From Mermis nigrescens (lineage: Eukaryota > Nematoda > Enoplea > Mermithida > Mermithidae): a stretch of 64,000 nt of DNA. Positions 13,401 to 24,900 of the stretch are shown piece after piece. The notes below the pieces were generated by a model. It did not search any database and was not told the DNA's origin. It worked only from the letters and a program-made list of their open reading frames with translations. Location of the stretch: contig JAVLUZ010000738.1 in assembly GCA_036768485.1 (NCBI GenBank), positions 62,001-126,000 on the forward strand. The letters are read 5' to 3'. The translations under genes and the position numbers were made by a program. The first letter of the stretch is position 1. Every line of letters starts with the position of its first letter.

Positions 13401-15852
13401 AGGAATAACAGCGTAGCAAGGTAAAAGGTACAAAGGTGAGAACATTATCGAACGCACACCGAATTAAGGCGGAATAAGATCTCTGGAAGGTGAGATAATA
13501 AAGAAGAGTAAAGCGCTGACTTGACAATACTATGATATAGTACGGTAGCGACTTTAGCGTGGTAAAAGCAGAGTTGTTCGACCTTTAGTAGTGTATTTTG
13601 GCTAATTCCTAGTTTTATGAGGGCAAAAATCATTACGAATCGTCTTAAAACGGCGTGAGGCGCCGAAAAATTCGACATTTTTCCTTTCGAAATACGATTT
13701 CTGCTATATTAAAGATGTATAGGACACTGCGACCAAAAATCTTTGTACATGTACAAAGACGGTCCCGAAAAGTCTTTGTACATCGTGAAAAATCTTTGCC
13801 GGATACGAAAAAACCGTACTTCCAGGTCGCCAAGAAGGTAAATAAATGTCATTAATAGGTATCATCCGGGATTACATGACAATTAATCGCCAACAATTAA
13901 TCGCAGAACAGTTAATCGTGCGCACAATTAATCGTGGGTCTATTTAATCGTAAACAACCAAGCGTCATCAAAAGCATGCCAGAAAAATAAGTTGTTCATC
14001 GCGTACTTCAGTGTCTGGCGATAGGGTCATAGTTCACTTCATTTAAATCTGTCTTTGGAGGGTCAGGAAAGCAGTTGAATTCTGGGGAGGTTTGGGTAAT
14101 TTAAAACTGACAAAAATCCCGAAAAAACATGCCAAGAATTTAATTCTGGGGTCTTGGAGCGCCTACTGGATGCTCATGGGGGGTTTAGACCAGACATGCA
14201 TAGCGTAGAATTTTTAGGAAGGGGTTAAATTTTGAAGTTTCTTTTTTGGGTTAGAAAGTACCGAATAGGCGTCGAAAACATCGTTTTTCGGCGTTTCTGA
14301 CAATACTATCTAGACCATAAAAACAAAAAAATTTCAAACAAAATCGAACAATCTGAACAAAATATAGTCAAAACATGAATATGGGCGCGAAGCACCGAAA
14401 ATTTGAAACTTTTGAGCAAATGGTTAGCTAAAACTATTACAGAAAACACCATTTCCCAGAAGGACGAACACCCCCCCCCTTAGAAATCAAAATTCCCTCA
14501 TACCAACCACAATTCGATTTTTGAAATTTGTTTTTGTTTTTTCGCAATTTTTATTCTTGTTTCAAGTAAACTATTGTTTTGACTATAAATACATACATAT
14601 AAATGTATTAGGCGATTACATGTCCCGGCGATTAATTGTTACCGCGATTAATTGTTCGGCGATTAATTGTCTGCACACCATCATCCGGCGCGTAGCGCGG
14701 AAAAATTTGAGATCTTATGGTCACTGATGGCCAAAAATCGTTGCAAATTGCAAATCCATTCTTTATCTCGCCAGTTATTTTTGGCCAATGGGATGGGTGG
14801 GGGGGGGGGGGGGCGGCCGCGCCCTTAAATCCGCCCCTGCTGTCGTCTCCATAGCCTGCCCTAATAAAGCATCAATAGGCAATATTTGATGTTAAAGCAT
14901 GATTGTGTGTGACCGTAGTTACGTTACATACTATACTATGTTCAGTGAACCGCGAATATGGCGTACAGAATGGACAGCAATTCCAGTGTTAACAGGAATT
15001 TCCTGCAGCGATTCTCACAGCGATTGCATGAATCGAGCAATAGAGTTATTTTCTTTCCTCCTACAAATGAATATTTTACGATAGTGGTGGTGACACTTTA
15101 TTTGGTGTTGCTTCCTTTTTCTGCAATTATATTGTGCTCTGACTAAATTTAATAAGCATAATGTCAGCAATTAGTACGTTCGGTCAATATGCAAAAAACG
15201 AAAAAAATTCTCCGGCCTCCGGCCGATTTTTAAATGTCATCCGGCCGGAGCACTGGAGTGGAAAAATGGCCGGATTGGCCGGAGCCGGATCTCCGGTCGA
15301 TCACTACTAGTTGTATCACAGTCCCTGATCTGTATGTCCTTCTGTCCAGTCGCTATTTTACCATGTATTTTCGTTTAACCGAATTTCGTATATTTTTCTA
15401 GACAATAAATATTTTCCTGTCTTTCTTTCTTTCTCTCTTTCTCTTATTCTTAAAATAATGTTTTTTTCGGTTTTTCTGCGAACTGACCAGTAAACTTTCG
15501 GTTTTAGGCGCGTGCGTCGTAGAACTGGCGGCCAGAAACGCCGGCGGCGTCAACGGCGGTAACGCCGACGACGCCGACTGCGGCAACGTCGGCGTAGGCG
15601 CCGACAACTTCCGCTTGCCCATCAGCATTGACGGCAACGGCGACGCGATCGACGTCGACGGCGAACGATGAAGGCGGCGATGCAGCGTTGCCGCCGCGTC
15701 CTCTTCCTGCAGCAGCCGCTGCAAAATATGCATCGGCGGCGACTGAACGCCGGCCGTCCCCGCGAACGGATGTACGAGCGACGGCGGCGGCAACGGCGCC
15801 GCCGCGACGCCGTCAATCCAAAGATTGCATTCCTGACCTATGATCATCACAA

Positions 15853-15922
<70 letters not shown>

Positions 15923-18900
15923 CCGGAGCAGACTTTATGGCCGAGGCATAATGTTGTGTACACAATGTAAACTGATCGTCACGGGCGGATTTAGGAGGGG
16001 GCAGCCGCCCCCATTGGCCCAAAATAGTGCGCAAAACTGAGGATTTTTTGAGCGATTTTTAGCGATTTTCGGGTTAAAACGGCTAATTTTTCCGCCCAAG
16101 TCAGGGTTCCGCCAACCTTCCCCCCTTTGCGGTACCGCCCCCTTGAGATAATTCAGGATCCGTCACTGCTGATCCTATACGAGCACAATTGAGATTATGA
16201 ACGGTATTTTCTGCAATAGTAATTATTAAGTTTAGTGCGGAAAAGGGATTAATTATAGAATTTTATGAAGGCATTAATTAAATCAGAAATTGAAAGAATA
16301 ACAAAAACCATTTAAAATGTAACAATGACGCTTCTGATCCTGAATCAGTTCGTTTAAATGATAACAATTATTAGCGCAAAAATATTAAATGAGTTTGAAG
16401 ACTTCGTAAGTGTAGGGAAATTTCCGACGTGGCCGAGAATTGCAAGAAAATAATCACATCAAACACTTATACAAACTCACAATGAACGATTTTAATTATC
16501 AAAACGTCAATAAAAATTTCTATAACGCTATGCGCTTTAAAACATCTGCAGAAAAATCATTCAAAATTAACATTTTACCTAATTGTATAAAGTCTGACCA
16601 GATCATTTTAAGGTCAATTTTCGTTATTTTTTTATTTTTTATTAATTTTATTTTTTATTAATTTTTGTTATTATCATACATTACATCATAATTCTTGGAT
16701 TTACACTGCTTACAATAATTATCCACGTCTTTCATTCAGCTGAGCTACGCTATAAGAATCTTGCTTTACGAATTTAAAGCATATTTTATTGTCAAAATTG
16801 TGGCTAAGGCGATAAACATTCAGAACAGGTCAAGTCTGATTTTCGAAATTTTGGTAAAATTGTGAATTTTGACTAAAAAATTATTTTTGTGCAAAATAGT
16901 TACAGTATAGACGGTTTTAGCTCAGGATCCCGCGAAGTGCAATCATAGGAAGTAATACCTATTCCTTCCAAAGCTGATCATTCAACAGGCACGTAGCTGG
17001 CCGTCCTATTTTGGGGGGACCAACACCAATTTTTCCGGGAACTAAGCCCAAAAAGGCTAAAAATAGCACAAAATAACGTTTAAAATGTCATATTTTTCCG
17101 ATTTTTCTGAATTTGGGGGGGTCCGAACCCCCCATTCCCCCATAGATGGAATACATGCCTGTCATCTAACAAATATTCCTATATTACATCCAAACAAGGT
17201 TAACAGATTGTATGACTTTCATTTATAAGATCTAACTGGATAAAATAAAAATTCCAGCATTATCCAATTTAGGCTACATAATCAGTCTGAGAGATGAACT
17301 ATGAAAGTAAATTATAAATCGCAAATATGGTAATTGTCTGATCGAACAAATTTATCTACCCGGCAGTAGAGTTTCGAGTTTCTATCACTTCTTCAAAAAC
17401 GGGGCAAACACGCTAAATTTTAATCTCCTAACTTAGATAAGAGTCGACATTTTTGCTACTAAAACAGTCAACCACCTGTGAAAATTTGTAGTTAGAATTC
17501 GTCAGTTTACACTATCGATTTTTCGGATTCGTCACTTAACACTATCGATTTTTCGGATTCGTCAGTTTACACTATCGATTTTTCGAATTCGTCAATTTAC
17601 ACTATCGATTTTTCGGATTCGTCAGTTTACACTATCGATTTTTCGGATTCGATTTTTCGGATTCGTCAATTTACACTATCGATTTTTCGGATTCGTCAGT
17701 TTACACTATCGATTTTTCGGATTCGCCAGTTTACACTATCGATTTTCCGGATTCGTCAGTTTACACTATCGATTTTTTCGGATTCGTCAATTTACACTAT
17801 CGATTTTTCGAATTCGTCAGTTTACACTATCGATTTTTCGAATTCGTCAGTTTATACTATCGATTTTTCCGATTCGTCAGTTTACACTATCGATTTTCGT
17901 CAATTGCCTAGATTTATTTCAAAAGGGAATTTGAGAATTTTACAACTCTTTCGATGCTGTTTTATCCCCGGCCCGGAGCAAGTCTTGTCGCGGCCCGGGG
18001 CTGGGACTCGGGACATCTCTATTATTATTGTTATTATTGTTATATTACACAGTACAAACAAATTTCATTTAACTTAAATAAAAATTTTGACGCGTATCCA
18101 TAATTTGTTTGAGCCCACGAAGCCACTTAAAAAATTTTATCGCCCCTCACGCCCCCATTCAAGGCCGAATTCTAAGCATTTTAAGTGCTCAACTAACTAA
18201 TGCAAACTGAAGTGCATAGCCAAATCCAACTGCATTCCGCTAAACTACTCATATGTATGTACGAGTAAATTGTTAGAAGTAATGGGAAAAGTTTGCGAGG
18301 TAATCTTGTTCAACCTAGTAAATTAATTGCAAAGTGAATAGCGTGTAAACATGCATAATCAAATAGTGTAAAGTGAATTCTTCTACTACTATCTACAATT
18401 AGGTGTTGTAAAGCGAAGCGAATTCGCTTACCATAAGCCGCGGCCGCTTGAGCTCCGGGTTCAGGCTTCAGCAAATGCTGCAGGATGTGTTCGTCGCTGC
18501 CGCCGCCGTTCAAGCCGACGGCGACGGCAGCGCCACCGGCTTTGTTGGCATTTTTGCCGACGCGACGCGCTTTCGGCGTCAACGACGTCAGCGATTTGTT
18601 TTTGCGACGCGACGGCGCCTTGTGCGGCGGCGCCGCTGCCGCCGCCTCGTTGGCGTCGAATGCGGACGACGCCAACGGCAACGTCAGCGACGCTTGACGC
18701 TGATCGAAGTTCGCCGACGCGAAAGCGTTCGCGGAATGATGAACGGCTAGCGCGCGTTGTCGCTCTTCCTGCAAATCGAAGAAGTTTAAAGCAAAATAAA
18801 TAAGTGTAAACCATTTTTTATAAATTCATCATTTATTCGTTGATTATTAATAAAAAAATAAGTGAAAATTTGGAAAAAAATCGAAAACTTTCATCGGAGC

Positions 18901-21900
18901 CACGCATCTTCTTGAAGGGTTTGGGGTTGCATTTAACAAACTTCAAGATTTTCCACAGAACCTCGAAGAATAGGTGTTGCTTAAAGCGTTTTAGCCACTT
19001 ATTTGCTCAAAACTGTATAAATTTCAGCGCTTCGCGCCATATACTAATTTTTTTGACAATATTCCGTTCAATTTATTCGAATTTTTCAAAAATTTTCCTG
19101 ACGTTCAACGTATACTAGAAAGATAAAGCGCCGTCAGAAACGCCAAAAATTTATATTTTCGAGCGCATTAACCGTTTGAGATACCAAAAACACACATTAG
19201 AAAAAAGGTTTGGCTACACCCCCGAGAATTCCCACGCTTCGCCCGTCTGACTGCCGCCCCACCTCCTGTCTGAGCAAGTCTTTTAGCATGGCGTGAGAGC
19301 GCTCTTCGTCGCTAATCGACGCCATCGTCGCGTACATGGGCGATGACGTCATCGCGACGTTATGCGCGAGCGGCGACCCGACGGCGACGCCGTTGCCGCC
19401 GGCGACTTTGACGCCGTACTCGTCGCCGTTGGGCGGTGAAATGGAGAACATCTGGCAAATGCGTTGAAGGTCGTCGGCGTGCGGCAGAGACGCGACGGCG
19501 GCCGCCGCCGCCGGCGGCATCGCCGACGGCGACGCCAGCATCTCGACGGCCATCGCCGACGCGCTGCGGCGGACCGGCGCGACGACGATTCGCGGCGTCG
19601 GCGGCACGCTGCCCGTCGCGTCGCTTACAACCGGCGGCGTCAATGCGCTAAAAGCGACGAGACTTTAAGCACAAGAACGCGTTGCGCGCATTCACACACA
19701 GGCACGTAGCTTGCCATCCTACTTTGGGGGGACCAATTTCAATTTTTGGGGGGACTAAGCCCAAAAAAGCCAAAAATAGCACAAAATAACGTTTAAAAAG
19801 TCCTATTTTTCCGATTGTTCCGAATTTTGAGGGGGGGGGGTCCGAACCCCCCATTTCCCCCAGAGATACGTGCCTATTCACACATACATTTGAATGTACA
19901 TTTAGTAGGGCATACTTAATAAACAAAGGTATAGGGTAAAAATAAAAAAATACAATTACACAAGTAAATAAATAAACAGGCAAACAAATAAACAAACGGA
20001 CGATGGACTAATACATAAATAAGAAATGAATAAATAAATGAAACAATTAATCAATTAAAAACGACTTTGAAAAAACAAATAATTTTTATTATGTACTGTT
20101 CGAAAAAATAGTATTTTAGATATTTTTAAAATCAAATAAATAAATAAAGAGCAAACAATTTAATAAAGAAAGAAAAAGTGAATAAAATCACGAGTAATGT
20201 TAAACAGGCGTGTCACGGCCCCCATCTTACGCTTCTTTGGTTGCATAAATCTCATTCATCCAAAAATGGGTCATTTAACGTTATTCGTACCATAAAAACG
20301 AATAACGAGGCTTTACCCCGAAAAACGTCGCATTTTCCTCACAAAATTTCATATTACGCCAGAGGTCGGCCGATTTATATTTATTTACTTAATTATTCAA
20401 AATTGTTTCTACTTTTTAATATTTTTAACTTTCATTATTCATTCAATCGAACTACTTTATTTAATGTATTAGAAAATATACAAATACGAATACAACCATA
20501 TTAAACACGCAATGCCGAGCAGTTGAAAACTCCGTACTAATGAAGGCTAATCAATAATACACACATCATTCCGATATTAATGATAAATTATAATTAAAAA
20601 CAACGTAGACGATTTATATTACTTTTATTAATTAATTTATTTATTATTAATTCTTCAAATTATTTGTTTAAAATTTTAATCGATATATAAGGGCGTCCAT
20701 ATTTAAGGCGCGCCGCCGATCATTGAAAAATTATGTGCAAACGACGCTCAAATTAAATCCGCAATCGACTCACCCAGCATTTACGATAATTCCGTAATTG
20801 AAAAAAATTAAAAAATTAGGTAATAATTTATATTATTTTAATTAAGTTATTTTTCGTTGATTAATTTTTCGAATTGATTTTTCATTTAGAAAATTGAAAT
20901 CGATTTACGATTTTTGGCGTCGTTTTCTGACTCGCGACTGCGACGGCGGCAGCGTCGTCGGCTTCGACGTCAGCGTCATGAAATCGTCGACGTCGCGAAA
21001 ATCGTCGAACGTCGTCGCGTTGATCGTCGACGACGTCGCCGGCGACGACGACGAGAAAACGTCGTCGAAAAACGACGACGGTAAAAACGTCGACGAAGGT
21101 CGGCGTCGCCGTCGACGACGCAAAATTCCGCCTACGTCGCCGCCGAAAAAAGCCGACGTTGCCGTTGCCGTCGGCGTCGGGCACCGACGGCGCGGCGAAA
21201 TGCGACGACGCCGTTCGGCCGCCGGCGAGCGACGGCGCGAAGTTGGGCGAATCAGCCGCCGGGTTACCGTAGGCGACGCAGGACGAGTCGGCCGAAAACG
21301 GTGAAACGGGGTCAGAGGTCAAGCGTTGGTCGCACCTTTATAAAAACCGACGACGTTTGGCCAGTTGCCAGGGGGCGTAGTAATAATAGGAAGTCATCGA
21401 TACGACAAAAAAGGGAAAAAAGGGTAGAGGAAAAAAATAAGAAAAAATAAACAATTCACACAAAGAAAATTAAGGAAAAAATAAAAATTTATAATAACAA
21501 ATGAATTTAAGGACAAAAATTTTAAATGAAAAGAACAAAAAAGGAAGAAAGAGGTTGTAACGCAGATACTACAGTTAGTGGAAGGAAGAGGGGTATGACA
21601 GTCAGACAAAGTTGCAAAAAAAGTTTTAGAGTAAAACAACGTTTTAATAAGAAAAAGTTTTTACAAGTTCAAAAATAAATTTTTTTTGTAAAAATGAAGT
21701 TTTTATAAACAAAAATAATTTTTTTACAAAATGACGTTTTTTATAAAGATGAAAAAATTAAAATAACCGAAAAAATCGTCACCCCAAAACATTTTTTGAT
21801 AAGTTAAAAAACGTAGAAAATGTGTCTTTTGAGCGTGTTTAGCTAGCTTTTGACTCAAATATGTCAAATACTCGGCACTCCGCGTCAATACTCATTTTAT

Positions 21901-24900
21901 GGCTATATTTTGTCAAATTTACTTCGATTAATTTATATTTTTACGAATTTTCTACGCTCGCAAGTGAGAAACCCTCAAAATGGGGTCTTTTTTCGCATAT
22001 TGATCCTTTTTAAGTCCAACACGCATTTTAGGACACATTTTTCGTTTCACCACCAACACCCCCCAAGCATAGGTGGCAGCACCGAAATTCTGGGGAGGTG
22101 AAAAGGTGGAAAAATGTTCAAAGGTCAAAAAATGGTCTTATAAGGGGTCGTATGGCGAAAAAACACCATTTTTCGACGTTTCTCATCGAGCACTATAAAA
22201 TGGCATCAAAAAATCGTTGAAAAAGCAACAAAATTTTCAAAATTTGAATTCTGGGGGTGGGGGTATTTTGATTTCTGGGGGGGGGGGTATTTCAACTTCT
22301 GGGGGTGCATACCCTCAAACCCTTCCCACGCCCATGTGTGCCCCCAAGCTATCAGCAAGTATGATGACAATGCCTTGATTAAATTTCGGCAAAATCCGGC
22401 AATGTCGATCGATTCCGAGAAAAATGCATATATACAGCTCAAAATTGTACAACTCGCCTTAATTTTTATTTTTTATTGTCATATTATTTGTGCGACCTTT
22501 CAAATGTCCCTACATCCAAATATTCAATCATTTGACCGGATTGACAACAATAAAACGCGGAAATTCACGAAGATATCGATCATTCTATTAATATGCTAGT
22601 TAAGTCGTTTACACAAGTGGCAGTGTAAAGCAGATATTTGGCCGGTTAGAGACACGTTTAAGACAGAACTGCAGATAAATTAATTTCAAAATTAGGCACC
22701 ATGCCAAAAATATTACGACAGGACCATCCAATCTGAGTGAATGCGCCTTTGAACCGCTAATCGTGTTATTGATTTCACTTTACACTACTTTAGTGACTTA
22801 CCGTGAGACCGTAAATCCAATAGCAAAAAGGCAAACGTACTAAATGTCCCTTGTCAAAATTCCTAATCAATCGACCGGTTTAAAAAAACGCGGAAATGTT
22901 ACACAAATATCCACCCTCCATTACTATCCAGTTAAGTCGTTTATATAAAATGCAGTGTAAAGCGACATTTCGTACAGTCAAAGTGATGCTAGTTTTAGAA
23001 TTTGGCGCGATGCCAAGAATATTTATAACGACAGGCCCACCCCTTCTGCTTGAATGCGTCTTTAAACCACCCATTGCGATTCGCGTTATTAACTTCACTT
23101 TACACCGCATTAGAGACTAGTGTTATGATAAAAGCGCACGACAAAAATGAATGATAATAAATTTGATAAAAGTAAATAATAAAAGCATAAAAATGATAAA
23201 ACGGTAAGACGGATAAAAATACGCATCTTTGGCTTACCGTAAGACCGTAAAATCCAATTGCAAAAAAGGCACGTCTACTACGGTAGTGTCGACAAATTCG
23301 TCGCAATTATTCGTCGATTGACTCTCGGAGCATCGCGCATTGAACGAAGTAAGCACGGGATTTAAGCAAGGGGCGCTTGGCCCGCTGCCAAATTTTGACC
23401 ATCTCACGTGCACCGGTAAAAAGGCGTTCAAAGAGGGACACAAAAGACGCACGGATACGGGGGATTTACAAAATCGATCTGGAAAAAATTAAATTTAAAA
23501 AACCGCTTTAAATTAATCTAAATATACAAAATTTATAAAATAAATTGCAGCCTAAGGTGTGCGTGAAAAAAAGCGGTTTAAACGGTTCCCAAGCATGACC
23601 TGGGAGGGGTTTCGGCACCTCTTCGCCCTCTAGGAATTCGCAATTTTCGAAAAAAATCGTAGAAAACGTCCTAGTTCTTTTTAGAAATTTTCTTAACTTA
23701 AAAATGCCATTTTTAACAGCCAATTATGCGCTATATTTTGCTGAATTTTCGCTTAAAACTCTTGATAAGGGGGTTTGGTGGAGCCTAGTCAAGAACGCCA
23801 AAAAATTTCGTATCTGACGCGTACATTAACTATCGTTTCTGAGCCAATGAAAGATAAGAAAGACATTTGTTGTTGGCTTGGCACCCAGAATCCCATGCTG
23901 CTGTACATTATGCACATCTAGTTGTCCCACCGTACAAGGGCCATATCAGCAACCATGTTCTGGGGTCCAGATGAGGTAAATCGTGAAATAGATCAAGGAT
24001 TCAATTCTGGGCTCTAAAATTTGAGGGGTGTTTCAGATTCTCGGCAGGGGCGCGGAAATGGGGGTAGTCCAGGCCCCACACCCGTGCGTGGTCATCACTT
24101 GACGTACCCTGCACGACTATTCAGCAAAATTTGCCTTTTAGGTCACTTTTTACGCAAATGTCCAATTCTTCGATCCAAAATATTGGAGTAGTAAACGACG
24201 ATCAAATGCTGTATTGCTAATTTTTCGAGAATATTTTTTCGCTATTTTCGCGAAAAATAATCAGTTTGAAACATTCCTTCCCACATTGAAGCAGAAAACA
24301 CCCTTTCCCGAGTTTCGACTTAAAAACTTTAAAAAAATAAAACATCAAAAGGTCAAAAATCCTGCAAAAGCGAGTTGTTCAATGCTTCGAAAGTCGAGGT
24401 GAGGTTGGGCAGGGAGGGGTAAAAGCGAGCTTCTGGGGTCAGGGACGGGTAAAACCCAGAATTTTTACTACAGTACCTTGGGTTTTTGACTATTTTTACG
24501 TCGAAATCGAGCTCGAAATTTCACTACTTTTAACTCAAATCGCTCGACAGTACCTAACTTTTGTACCCTTCAGCAAGGGGGGGGGTGTATTCACCCCTAT
24601 GCATCCCTCCCTATGTGCATGCGTGCGTTTCATTTCAGTTTTGTTTATACTGATAACATTATAATCGCTACAGACTGACGATAAAATATATAATTTATGC
24701 AGAATAAAAGGACAAATTATATCTCCACACTTTATGAACTATTTAACTATTGACAATCGGCACTTTTTGACGGGTTCCATAATTTTATAAGATTTTACGC
24801 GCTTAATGTATAAAAAAGTAGAATTTCGTAAATATAAAAAATGTCGAGAGATAAAACAAGATAGAAATTAAGAAGAACTAAAAATTTAGAAATTGAAGGG

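Larger units (their letters stand above)
11695..14839 (+). mobile_element. R2 long copy, nested in R5, perfect TSD
   Basis: From CAGTGGCGGATCTAGG to TTAAATCCGCCCCTG with CTGTCGTC on both sides (11687-11694 and 14840-14847). It carries R4 (12116-13818) and another TIR element (13870-14680). It is homologous to the copy at 9752-10775. Confidence 0.92.
11389..15306 (+). mobile_element. R5 hAT-like element with perfect TSD
   Basis: TIRs TAGTGATCGATCGGAG and CTCCGGTCGATCACTA; the duplication CTAGTTGT lies at 11381-11388 and 15307-15314. The ends are rich in CCGGAGCTCCGG-like palindromic motifs. Removing the 3145-bp R2 insertion leaves about 765 bp without recognisable coding sequence. Confidence 0.88.

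Noticed and set aside
14790..14812. Long poly-G as a telomere or quadruplex promoter element
   Set aside because: It is the poly-G arm of the R2 element end, and the same kind of run occurs in every R1/R2/R6/R7 copy.
20894..21304. Plus-strand 136-codon ORF opposite the p160 exon
   Set aside because: Shadow of the GC-rich coding exon; splice sites and family order support only the minus strand.
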